In this document: in pieces, positions 37,253-44,748 of the stretch
Layout of the letters: the number at the start of each line of letters is the position of its first letter
How positions within the stretch are numbered: the first letter of the stretch is position 1
NCBI RefSeq assembly: GCF_017603825.1
Contig: NZ_CP072014.1
Span: forward strand, 496,001-560,000
Direction of reading: 5' to 3'
DNA length: 64,000 nt
Origin: Arthrobacter crystallopoietes
GTDB lineage: Bacteria > Actinomycetota > Actinomycetes > Actinomycetales > Micrococcaceae
Made by a program: the position numbers and the translations under genes
The notes under the pieces: model-generated
Told to the model about the DNA's origin: nothing
Database searches by the model: none
The model's input: the letters and a program-made list of their open reading frames with translations, nothing else

Positions 37253-38227
37253 ATGAGCGAGAAGATCATCATTATCGGTTCCGGTCCCGCGGGCTACACG
37301 GCAGCGATCTACGCCGCGCGGGCCGGGCTGGAACCGCGCGTAATTGCCGGCGCCGTCACCGCGGGCGGCGCGCTGATGAACACGACGGATGTGGAGAATT
37401 TTCCGGGCTTTCCCGAGGGTATCCAGGGTCCGGAGCTGATGGAGAGCCTGCAGCAGCAGGCGGAGAAGTTCGGCGCGACCATTGAGTACGACGACGTCTC
37501 CTCCGTCTCGCTTGAAGGCCACCTTAAAGAAGTGGTCACCGCCGGCGAGAACGTCTACCAGGCGCCGGCGGTCATCCTGGCCACCGGCTCCGCCTACAAG
37601 GAACTCGGGCTGCCGGAGGAAAAGAAGTTCTCCGGCCACGGCGTCTCCTGGTGCGCCACCTGCGACGGGTTCTTCTTCCGAAACCAGGACATCATCGTCG
37701 TCGGCGGCGGGGATTCGGCCATGGAGGAAGCACTCTTCCTGACCCGCTTCGGAAAGTCCGTCACCGTCGTCGTACGTAGGGATGCGCTGCGGGCATCGAA
37801 GATCATGGCGCAGCGGGCGCGGGACAACGAGAAGATCCGCTTCGAATGGAACAGCACCGTTTCCGCCATCCACGGCAACGGCAAGGTCTCCGGCGTGACG
37901 CTGACGGACACTGTTACCGGGGCGACGCGCCAACTGGCCGCCACCGGGATCTTCGTGGCCATCGGTCACCTGCCGCGGACCGAACTGGTCAAGGGCCAGA
38001 TCGATCTGGATGCGGAGGGCTATATCAAGGTGGACTCCCCCACCACCGTGACCAGCCAGCGGGGCGTCTTCGCGTGCGGCGACGCCGTGGACCACCGCTA
38101 CCGGCAGGCCATCACCGCCGCGGGCACCGGCTGCGCTGCCGCGCTCGACGCCGAACGCTACCTCGCCGCACTGGAAGATTCGGACAGTATCGCCACCGCT
38201 TTGGTGGAAGAAGAAACGCATGCCTGA
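37253..38227 (+). CDS. trxB: thioredoxin-disulfide reductase
   Basis: This 324-residue flavoprotein reduces thioredoxin with NADPH. The FAD motif [14 protein letters not shown] is at residues 5-18, the redox-active CATC at Cys134-Cys137, the NADPH motif [15 protein letters not shown] near 155, and the FAD-closing [24 protein letters not shown] near 280. All are canonical TrxB blocks and the length is normal. It follows the arsC gene by 32 bases with a GGAG site. Actinobacteria often carry more than one TrxB, and this copy is not next to a thioredoxin gene. Confidence 0.93.
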   Translation: MSEKIIIIGSGPAGYTAAIYAARAGLEPRVIAGAVTAGGALMNTTDVENFPGFPEGIQGPELMESLQQQAEKFGATIEYDDVSSVSLEGHLKEVVTAGENVYQAPAVILATGSAYKELGLPEEKKFSGHGVSWCATCDGFFFRNQDIIVVGGGDSAMEEALFLTRFGKSVTVVVRRDALRASKIMAQRARDNEKIRFEWNSTVSAIHGNGKVSGVTLTDTVTGATRQLAATGIFVAIGHLPRTELVKGQIDLDAEGYIKVDSPTTVTSQRGVFACGDAVDHRYRQAITAAGTGCAAALDAERYLAALEDSDSIATALVEEETHA

Positions 38228-38272
38228 CGCCCGCGCCGGGTCGATTCCGGCCGGCCGGTAGTCCGCTCAGCC

Positions 38273-38812
38273 TTAGATGCGCTCCACCAGTGCGTCTACC
38301 TGCTCCAGCAGCGCTTCCAATTCTGCTTCGGTAACTTTGGCGGGCTGGCTAGCCCCGGAGAAAAAGGTAGCGCTGTAATAGAGTCCGTCCCCCATCAGCT
38401 TGATGGCCTGTGCAACCGGCCTGCTGCCGAGGGCCTTCTCCAGCGCATCCAGCCAAAGCCCCTCGATACGGGCAAAGGTCTGGGCGGCCGCGGGATGCCC
38501 CTGCTGCACCAAGCGGGCCACGGCGACGATGGCCCGGTCCAGCGGCGAGTCCACATATAAAGAAGTGCGCACGTAGTAGCGGGCCGCTCCTTCGGGCGCC
38601 TTGCCGATCTTCTCCGCATCCTCCGCTGTCAGCGCCGCGAGCCGTTCGCAGAGCCCTTCTACCATGGCCTCCTTGGAGGGGAAGTGGTAGAGCAGCCCTC
38701 CCTTGGACACCCCTGCCGCCGCCGCAACGGCATCCATAGTGGCCGCCCGTTCGCCCTCCTTGATGAGGATGTCTTCAAAGCTGTCGAGGATCCGGTCTTT
38801 TGCGCTGGCCAT
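38273..38812 (-). CDS. TetR/AcrR-family transcriptional regulator
   Basis: This 179-residue TetR regulator has an N-terminal helix-turn-helix (residues 5-50): RILDSFEDILIKEGERAATM then AAGVSKGGLLYHFPSKEAMVEGL. The ligand-binding C-terminal domain has about six helices. It is divergent from the MFS efflux gene; an operator-like inverted repeat lies in the 87-base gap. It is therefore the probable repressor of that pump. Confidence 0.9.
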   Translation of the reverse strand: MASAKDRILDSFEDILIKEGERAATMDAVAAAAGVSKGGLLYHFPSKEAMVEGLCERLAALTAEDAEKIGKAPEGAARYYVRTSLYVDSPLDRAIVAVARLVQQGHPAAAQTFARIEGLWLDALEKALGSRPVAQAIKLMGDGLYYSATFFSGASQPAKVTEAELEALLEQVDALVERI

Positions 38813-38838
38813 CCATCCATCCTAGCTTTCGATCCGCT

Positions 38839-38867
38839 TGCCACTAAACCGTCCAGCCGGTACAGTA
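38839..38867 (+). promoter_or_regulatory. promoter and TetR-type operator of the MFS pump
   Basis: TTGCCA (38839-38844) and TACAGT (38862-38867) are 17 bases apart. An imperfect palindrome, ACTAAACCG...CGGTACAGT (38844-38867, seven of nine arm positions matching), fills the spacer and covers the -10. Repressor binding there would block the MFS promoter. Confidence 0.55.
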
Positions 38868-38899
38868 AATGCGTCCCCGCAATTTTCAGGAGGTGCACT

Positions 38900-40402
38900 A
38901 TGCTCACCATCACCCAACGTGCCGGCCGGAAAGAATGGACCGCTCTGGCAGCACTCATGCTGCCGGTACTGCTGGTCGCCGTGGACAATACGGTGCTGAG
39001 CTTTGCCCTGCCTGCCATCTCGCTGGAGTTCAACACCAGCGGGACTACCCTGCTCTGGATCATCGACATCTATCCCCTGGTTCTCGCCGGCCTGCTGGTC
39101 GCCATGGGGAGCTTGGGCGACCGGTTCGGCCGCCGGCGCATGCTCATCACGGGCGCCGTGGGCTTTGCCGTCTTCTCGGCGCTCGCAGCCTTCGCACCAA
39201 GCGCCGAGGTACTGGTGGCCGCGCGTGCCGGCCTGGGCGTCTTCGGTGCCATGCTGATGCCGGCCACGCTCTCCCTGATCCGCAACATCTTCACCGACCG
39301 CGGACAGCGCCGTCTGGCCATCGCGGTCTGGGCCGCCGGCTTCTCCGCCGGCGCCGCGCTGGGCCCGATCCTGGGCGGACTGCTGCTGGAACACTTCTGG
39401 TGGGGATCCGTGTTCCTGCTGGCCGTTCCGGTGCTGGTGCTGATGCTGATCCTGACCCCGCTTTTCGTGCCGGAATCCAAGGATCCGGCACCGGGCGCCG
39501 TCGATATTTGGAGCATTTTCCTCTCCATCGCAACGATGCTGCCGGTGGTCTACGCCATCAAGAACCTCGCCAACGGCGGCAACCTCATGGCCACCCTGGG
39601 CATTGCCGTGCTCGGAGTGACTGCCGGCTGGCTGTTCACCCGGCGCCAGCTCCGCCGCTCCCAGCCGATGCTGGACGTACGGCTTTTCACGGTCCGGCCC
39701 TTCACCGGTGCGGTACTGGTCAACCTGCTGGCGGTGTTCTCGCTGGTCGGCTTCCTGTACTTCGTGTCCCAGCACCTGCAGCTGGTCCTCGGGCTGAGCC
39801 CGCTCGATGCCGGGCTGGTACTGCTGCCCGGTCTGGCGATCACCATCACTGCCGGCCTGCTGGCGGTGCCGCTGGTGCGCCGGATCCGCCCGCATCTGGT
39901 GGTGTCAGCCGCGCTGCTGCTTTCTGCAACGGCCTACTGGATGGTGGCCGCAACCCCCGGCGCTTCGGCCGGAAACCTCATGCTGGCCTTTGCGGTACTT
40001 GGCGCGGGAGTGGGAGCTTCGGAGACGCTCTCCAACGACCTGATCCTCTCCAGCGTTCCGGCGGCCAAGGCCGGTGCCGCGTCGGCGGTTTCCGAAACGG
40101 CCTACGAAGTGGGCTCGGTCTTCGGCACCGCGGTACTCGGCAGCATCCTGGTGGCGGCCTACCGGCAGAACATCGACCTGCCCGCGAACCTCACGGCGTC
40201 GCAACAGACCATCGCGAGCGAAACATTGGGCGGCGCCATCAACACTGCCGCCGAACTTCCCGGCAGGACGGCGGACCCGCTCCTGGAGTCGGCTTTCCAC
40301 GCCTTCGACAGCGGTGTCACGGTCACGGCCGGAATCGCCTCCGTGCTGATGGTTGCCGCGGCCTGGCTGGCCTTCCGCACCTTGCGCGACACCCAGTCCT
40401 GA
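38900..40402 (+). CDS. MFS drug efflux transporter, DHA2 (14-helix) family
   Basis: This 500-residue, 14-helix major facilitator of the EmrB/QacA/SmvA type probably expels amphiphilic cations or antiseptics by proton antiport. Visible: motif D1-like LLVAVDNTVLSFALPAI in TM1 with Asp, motif A GSLGDRFGRRRMLITG in loop 2-3, and the motif-C region WAAGFSAGAALGPILGG in TM5. ATG 38900 has CAGGAGG eight bases upstream. The pairing with a divergent TetR gene is the standard efflux arrangement. Confidence 0.9.
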   Translation: MLTITQRAGRKEWTALAALMLPVLLVAVDNTVLSFALPAISLEFNTSGTTLLWIIDIYPLVLAGLLVAMGSLGDRFGRRRMLITGAVGFAVFSALAAFAPSAEVLVAARAGLGVFGAMLMPATLSLIRNIFTDRGQRRLAIAVWAAGFSAGAALGPILGGLLLEHFWWGSVFLLAVPVLVLMLILTPLFVPESKDPAPGAVDIWSIFLSIATMLPVVYAIKNLANGGNLMATLGIAVLGVTAGWLFTRRQLRRSQPMLDVRLFTVRPFTGAVLVNLLAVFSLVGFLYFVSQHLQLVLGLSPLDAGLVLLPGLAITITAGLLAVPLVRRIRPHLVVSAALLLSATAYWMVAATPGASAGNLMLAFAVLGAGVGASETLSNDLILSSVPAAKAGAASAVSETAYEVGSVFGTAVLGSILVAAYRQNIDLPANLTASQQTIASETLGGAINTAAELPGRTADPLLESAFHAFDSGVTVTAGIASVLMVAAAWLAFRTLRDTQS

Positions 40403-40443
40403 GTCCTGGGTCCGAATCCTCTGGCCCGGACCAGCATTCCGCC

Positions 40444-40494
40444 GCGAGAACGTCCCTTACCTGCCCGACACCCGGGAGTAAGGGACGTTCTCGC
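40444..40494. repeat. 17-bp perfect inverted repeat, possible dispersed palindrome
   Basis: GCGAGAACGTCCCTTAC (40444-40460) and its exact reverse complement (40478-40494) flank a 17-base spacer. A degraded third copy (TTAAGGCACGTTCCCGCC) follows at 40497-40514. It can end MFS transcription, but size and the extra copy suggest a repeat element. I recall similar GTCCCTTAC palindromes in Arthrobacter genomes. Confidence 0.75.
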
Positions 40495-40592
40495 GTTTAA
40501 GGCACGTTCCCGCCGTGACGAGGCCCGGCGGCGAGAAGTCACACTCCGACATCGCACTGAATCTCCAGTGCTGAGGCGTCGGCCACACGCCC

Positions 40593-40621
40593 TTGATTCA
40601 TACCCCCAAGGGGTATACATT
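40593..40621 (+). promoter_or_regulatory. copper operon promoter with CsoR operator
   Basis: TTGATT (40593-40598) and TACATT (40616-40621) are 17 bases apart. Between them lies ATACCCCCAAGGGGTAT (40600-40616), a perfect 7-bp inverted repeat of the known CsoR form (TACCC...GGGTA). CsoR without copper would occupy the spacer and block the polymerase; Cu(I) would release it. Confidence 0.85.
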
Positions 40622-40649
40622 GAACCTAGTAATCCACGGAAGGAACGCC

Positions 40650-41015
40650 ATGAGCCACACAGAACTTCCCGCGGCCGAGCCGTCGGTCCTTGAGGATGCC
40701 CTCGCAGCCGACGAGCACATCGGGCACGCCTACACCACCGACAAGGCGGCCTACCTGCGCAGGCTCAAGCGGATCGAGGGCCAGGTCCGGGGTATCGCCC
40801 GCATGGTGGACGAGGACAAGTACTGCATCGACATCCTCACGCAGGTGTCCGCAGTCAACAAGGCCCTGCACGCCGTCAGCATCGGCCTGCTCGAGGACCA
40901 CATCGCGCACTGCGTCGTCGGCGCCGCGAAGGACTCCGAAGCCGCCGGAGACCCAGCGATCGTCCAGGACAAGGTCAAGGAAGCCTCGGACGCTATCGGC
41001 CGGCTGCTGCGCTAG
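40650..41015 (+). CDS. csoR: copper-sensing repressor CsoR
   Basis: This 121-residue all-helical metal-sensing repressor has Cu(I) ligands Cys59, His84 and Cys88, exactly the spacing of Mycobacterium tuberculosis CsoR (Cys36, His61, Cys65). The DNA-binding helix region AAYLRRLKRIEGQVRGIARM is present. The N-terminal 30 residues, before the DUF156 core, are longer than in many relatives. ATG 40650 (GGAAGGA site) is chosen over the in-frame 40593, which would place the promoter inside the gene. First gene of csoR-copZ-copA. Confidence 0.93.
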   Translation: MSHTELPAAEPSVLEDALAADEHIGHAYTTDKAAYLRRLKRIEGQVRGIARMVDEDKYCIDILTQVSAVNKALHAVSIGLLEDHIAHCVVGAAKDSEAAGDPAIVQDKVKEASDAIGRLLR

Positions 41016-41048
41016 GCCAGAACAGAATCAATTCCAACAGGAGGAACC

Positions 41049-41276
41049 ATGAGCACCATCACCAAAGTCAGCATTGACGGCATGACCTGCGGCCACTGCA
41101 TTGACGCAGTCACCGAAGAACTCAAGGCCATCAAGGGCGTGCAGGATGTGGCCATCGAGCTGAACAAGGGCGGCATTTCCACCGCGACCGTCAACTCCAC
41201 CGATGCCCTGGATCCGGAACAGATCGGCGAAGCCGTAGCCGAAGCGGGTTACCTGGTCGTGGCAGCAGACGCGTAA
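41049..41276 (+). CDS. copZ: copper chaperone CopZ (heavy-metal-associated domain)
   Basis: This 75-residue single HMA domain has the metal-binding motif GMTCGHC (Cys14 and Cys17). It delivers Cu(I) to the CopA ATPase or to CsoR. It sits 33 bases after csoR with a strong AGGAGG-like site and 69 bases before copA. The gap to copA contains a GC-rich hairpin that could adjust the amount of read-through. Confidence 0.92.
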   Translation: MSTITKVSIDGMTCGHCIDAVTEELKAIKGVQDVAIELNKGGISTATVNSTDALDPEQIGEAVAEAGYLVVAADA

Positions 41277-41285
41277 GAGTACGAC

Positions 41286-41319
41286 GGCGGGCCCAGCGTC
41301 AAGCGAACGGCCCGCCTTT
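41286..41319 (+). terminator. hairpin between copZ and copA
   Basis: GGCGGGCC (41286-41293) pairs with GGCCCGCC (41309-41316), followed by TTT. The position inside an operon suggests partial termination or an mRNA-processing/stability boundary that lets copZ be made in excess of copA. Confidence 0.5.
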
Positions 41320-41345
41320 GACAATCGAAGGGGAAGAAGGCAATC

Positions 41346-43823
41346 ATGGCCCAGAACACGGGTGCCCGGATTACTAGCAGCAACCAGGCCGGCTCCGCCG
41401 GAATCAGCGGTATGCAGGTGGCTCCGACCCGCCTGGTCGAGCTGGAGATCGAAGGCATGACGTGCGCGTCCTGCGTCAACCGCGTGGAGCGCAAACTGGG
41501 CAAGCTCGAAGGTGTCCAAGCCAGCGTCAACCTCCCCCTCGAATCGGCGCAGGTCACCGTGCCCGAAAACGTGTCGGACCAGCAGTTGCTCGACACGGTC
41601 AAGGCCACCGGCTACCGTGCCCGCATCAAATCCTCGCCCCAGGACGCCACCCATCGCGAGGCCCCGGAGGCGGGCGCATCCGGGCAGCACGAGTTGTGGC
41701 GCAGCGAGGAATCAGGAGAGCCTGCGAACATTACTGCGTCTAGGCGCAGGGACGCCCGCGAAGGCGCCCCGCATAACGAGCACGCCGACCACGAGGACCA
41801 CATGGCGCACGGCGGCACGGCGTCGCAACTGCGGCCACGGCTGTGGGCAGCCACCATCCTGACCCTCCCGATCTTCGCCATCTCGATGATTCCGGGCGCG
41901 CAGTTCCCGCACTGGGGGTGGGTTGTCTTCCCATTGTCCATCCCCGTGGTCTTCTGGTCGGCCTGGCCTTTCCACCGCGCCGCGGCGATCAACGCACGGC
42001 ATCTGGCCTCGACCATGGACACGCTGGTGTCGATCGGCGTCCTCGCGGCGTTCTTCTTCTCCGCATGGCAACTGCTGATGGACCCGATGATGACGGAGCA
42101 CGTCCACGGCAGCATGGCCGACCACGCGCTCTACTTCGAGACCGCCGCCGTCGTCACGACCTTCCTGCTGCTGGGCCGCTATCTCGAAGCCAACGCCAAA
42201 CAGAAGGCAGGCAACGCGCTCAAATCCTTGCTGGATCTCGGGGCCAAGGAAGCCACCGTACTGCGCGATGGCGCCGAGGCGAAAGTATCCGCGGACCAAC
42301 TGGTTCCCGGCGACCTCATCGTGGTCCGCCCCGGTGAAAAGATCGCCACGGACGGCTACGTGGTCGAGGGACATTCCGCCGTCGATACGTCCCTGATCAC
42401 CGGCGAATCCGTCCCGGTGGAAGTGGACGTGGACGACACTGTCACCGGCGCCACCATCAACACGTCCGGCCGCCTGCTGGTCCGGGCGACCCGCGTCGGC
42501 TCGGACACGACGTTGGCGCAGATGGGCCGGCTGGTCAGCCAGGCACAGGCAGGCAAAGCGCCCATCGCGCGGCTGGCGGACCGCATCAGCTCGGTCTTCG
42601 TCCCCATCGTGATCGCCATCGCCGTCGTTACTTTTGTCCTCTGGCTGGTCCTCACCGGTGACCTGGAGTCCGCCTTCACCGCCGCGGTGACGGTGCTGGT
42701 CATCGCCTGCCCCTGCGCATTGGGGCTGGCCACGCCGACCGCGCTGCTCACCGGTACGGGCAGGGGCGCGCAGCTGGGCATCCTGATCAAGGGCCCGCAG
42801 ATCCTTGAGGACACCCGGCATGTGGACACCATTCTGCTGGACAAGACGGGCACGGTGACCACCGGCAAGCAGGCTGTTTCCGGCGTCGTCGCCCTTGGTT
42901 CTCATGCGGAAGACGAAGTACTGGCGCTGGCCGGCGCGGTCGAATCCGGCTCCGAGCACCCGATCGCCCACGCGATCGTCGACGCAGCCAAGGAGCGCCT
43001 CGCCTCGGCCGCCGCCGGGGCAGCCGTAAGCGCGTCAGGGCAGCCCGGCTTGCCGGCTCTGGCGGATTTCCACAGTGCGGCCGGCGGCGGTGTGCGCGGC
43101 ACCGTGACAAATAGCGACGGCGGACGGCTCACCGTGGTGGCCGGCCGGACCGGGTGGTTGGAAGAGAACGGCGTCAACCTGTCGGCGCAGGACCGCGCCA
43201 TGCTGCTGGAACAGCAGGAGTCCGGCGCGACCGCCATCTGGGTGGCCGTGGACGGCGAACTTGCCGGCATCGTCAACCTCAAGGACACCATCAAGGACAG
43301 CTCGGCCACGGCGATTGCCCGCCTCAAGGAACTGGGCCTCCGCCCGATCCTGCTGACCGGAGACAACGGCGCGGTCGCCGCCCAGGTTGCCGCCGCCGTC
43401 GGAATTGCCGCTGAAGACGTCTTCGCCGACGTCCTCCCCGAGGGCAAGGTCGAGGCCGTGCAGAAGCTGCAGGACGCAGGCAAGACCGTGGCGATGGTCG
43501 GCGACGGCGTGAATGATGCTGCTGCTTTGGCGCAGGCCGACCTCGGGATCGCCATGGGTGCAGGGACGGATGTTGCCATCGAGGCCGCGGACATCACGGT
43601 GATGGGCAGCGATCTGGGCCAGGTGGTGCAGTCCATCGAGCTGAGCCGCAAGACCTTGAGCACCATCAAGAGCAACCTGTTCTGGGCCTTCGCCTACAAC
43701 ACCCTCGGCATCCCGGTGGCGGCGTTCGGGTTGCTGAACCCGATGATCGCCGGCGCTGCGATGGCCGCGAGCTCGGTACTGGTGGTGGCGAACTCCCTGC
43801 GGCTGCGGGCCTTCGCCCGGTAA
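41346..43823 (+). CDS. copA: Cu(I)-exporting P1B-type ATPase CopA
   Basis: This 825-residue copper-exporting P-type ATPase has an N-terminal HMA domain with GMTCASC (Cys40, Cys43), transmembrane metal site CPC at 455-457 (VIACPCALGLATP), phosphorylation site DKTGT with Asp499, the nucleotide-binding SEHP motif, GDGVNDA hinge, and the Cu(I)-type YN...MxxS residues in the last helices (FAYNTLGIP, MAASSVLV). A His-rich linker (about residues 142-157) follows the HMA domain and is unusual. It makes the protein longer than most CopA proteins and may be an extra metal-binding segment. Last gene of the copper operon. Confidence 0.95.
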   Translation: MAQNTGARITSSNQAGSAGISGMQVAPTRLVELEIEGMTCASCVNRVERKLGKLEGVQASVNLPLESAQVTVPENVSDQQLLDTVKATGYRARIKSSPQDATHREAPEAGASGQHELWRSEESGEPANITASRRRDAREGAPHNEHADHEDHMAHGGTASQLRPRLWAATILTLPIFAISMIPGAQFPHWGWVVFPLSIPVVFWSAWPFHRAAAINARHLASTMDTLVSIGVLAAFFFSAWQLLMDPMMTEHVHGSMADHALYFETAAVVTTFLLLGRYLEANAKQKAGNALKSLLDLGAKEATVLRDGAEAKVSADQLVPGDLIVVRPGEKIATDGYVVEGHSAVDTSLITGESVPVEVDVDDTVTGATINTSGRLLVRATRVGSDTTLAQMGRLVSQAQAGKAPIARLADRISSVFVPIVIAIAVVTFVLWLVLTGDLESAFTAAVTVLVIACPCALGLATPTALLTGTGRGAQLGILIKGPQILEDTRHVDTILLDKTGTVTTGKQAVSGVVALGSHAEDEVLALAGAVESGSEHPIAHAIVDAAKERLASAAAGAAVSASGQPGLPALADFHSAAGGGVRGTVTNSDGGRLTVVAGRTGWLEENGVNLSAQDRAMLLEQQESGATAIWVAVDGELAGIVNLKDTIKDSSATAIARLKELGLRPILLTGDNGAVAAQVAAAVGIAAEDVFADVLPEGKVEAVQKLQDAGKTVAMVGDGVNDAAALAQADLGIAMGAGTDVAIEAADITVMGSDLGQVVQSIELSRKTLSTIKSNLFWAFAYNTLGIPVAAFGLLNPMIAGAAMAASSVLVVANSLRLRAFAR

Positions 43824-43844
43824 CCAGCGCCTTCCGCTCCGGAT

Positions 43845-43883
43845 GGGCGGCGGCTCCCCGGCGTCGGAGAGCCCCCGCCCTTT
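43845..43883 (+). terminator. terminator after copA
   Basis: GGGCGGCGGCTCC (43845-43857) pairs, with small bulges, with GGAGAGCCCCCGCCC (43866-43880) and is followed by TTT. It ends the copper operon, ahead of a converging gene. Confidence 0.6.
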
Positions 43884-43894
43884 CCGGGGCGGCA

Positions 43895-44335
43895 TTACCC
43901 CCGGACGAGTTCCCGACGCACAATTTCCGGATGGGGGTTGGTGACAACCCCGTCGCGCAGGATGACCGTGGGTACCGTTTCATTCCCGTCATTATGCTCG
44001 CGGACAAACGCGGCCGCCTCGGCATCGCGCCAGATATTGACCCACTGCGCCTTGCGCCGGGTCCGGCTCAGCGAGGCCATCATCCGCATGCAGTAGACAC
44101 AGCCCGGCCGCCAGAAGATCACCACTCCGGGCTCGTACTGTTGGCGCTGCCGAAGCGTTGACCACGGTTTTTGCCGGCCGCCGTAAACGGGACTGACAAA
44201 CCATGCGGCGGCCAGCAGGATAGCGGCGACCACGAGCGCCTGCACCCATTGGCCCCGGTTGCCGTAAACGACCAGCATCATGCCGGCGACAGCGACCAGG
44301 ACGATCGCATTGGACCAGCGCAGGAGCGACTTCAC
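43895..44335 (-). CDS. membrane-anchored glutaredoxin/mycoredoxin-like protein
   Basis: This 146-residue protein has two N-terminal membrane helices (about 9-26 and 32-48) and a C-terminal thioredoxin-fold domain. Its redox motif is CVYC in WRPGCVYCMRMM (about residues 79-82), with the cis-Pro in ETVPTVILRDG. Such glutaredoxin-like domains in actinobacteria act as mycoredoxins, reducing mycothiol mixed disulfides; here it is tethered to the membrane. It converges on copA and is followed upstream by a DUF2277 gene whose stop codon lies three bases from its start. Confidence 0.8.
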   Translation of the reverse strand: MKSLLRWSNAIVLVAVAGMMLVVYGNRGQWVQALVVAAILLAAAWFVSPVYGGRQKPWSTLRQRQQYEPGVVIFWRPGCVYCMRMMASLSRTRRKAQWVNIWRDAEAAAFVREHNDGNETVPTVILRDGVVTNPHPEIVRRELVRG

Positions 44336-44338
44336 CGG

Positions 44339-44614
44339 CTACCCGGCGGCGCCATAGCGGACGGCCGCGCGGGCCTTCGCCTTGGCTGCTTCTTCATCGC
44401 GGTTCTTCGGCGGTGCTGTGGTCACGAGCGAATCGAGCAGGTGCGCCGTTATGTGCGCGATTTCGTGTACCGCCTCGTTGAAGGCCTCTTCATTGGCCTT
44501 GGAGGGTTTGTTGGTGCCGCTGACTTTGCGGACGTACTGCAATGCGGCGGCCTCGACCTCGGCGCTCGTGGCGGACGGCTCGAAATTGTAGAGACGGCGG
44601 ATGTTGCGGCACAT
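44339..44614 (-). CDS. DUF2277 domain protein
   Basis: This 91-residue protein starts MCRNIRRLYNFEP, the invariant start of the DUF2277 family, and continues with AALQYVRKVSGTNKPSKANEEAF. The family has no assigned function; the short conserved Cys-Arg-Asn start and helical body suggest a small soluble protein. ATG 44614 has a GAGGAG site. A much longer open frame in the same reading frame is a shadow of the MFS gene further upstream. It is probably cotranscribed with the glutaredoxin. Confidence 0.85.
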   Translation of the reverse strand: MCRNIRRLYNFEPSATSAEVEAAALQYVRKVSGTNKPSKANEEAFNEAVHEIAHITAHLLDSLVTTAPPKNRDEEAAKAKARAAVRYGAAG

Positions 44615-44680
44615 GGAAAGCTCCTCGGGTTTCTGGATTGCCTCTTTCCAGTGTGCGCCAGAGTGCCGGTGGGATGTAAG

Positions 44681-44722
44681 AGGAAAGGCCCCCGCCGCCG
44701 TCGTAATCGGCAGCAGGGGCCC
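44681..44722 (-). terminator. terminator of the aromatic-acid-type MFS gene
   Basis: Read on the minus strand, GGCCCCTGCTGCCG pairs with CGGCGGGGGCC with a two-base bulge and runs into TTTCCT. It lies 27 bases past the MFS stop. The 3' arm includes the recurrent CCGCCGTCGT motif. Confidence 0.7.
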
Positions 44723-44748
44723 CTCCCGCATCAAACTCTCCAGGGTAA

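Noticed and set aside
38869-40500. 543-codon frame overlapping the MFS pump in another frame
   Set aside because: A shadow of the 14-helix transporter; it has no hydrophobic pattern or family signature.
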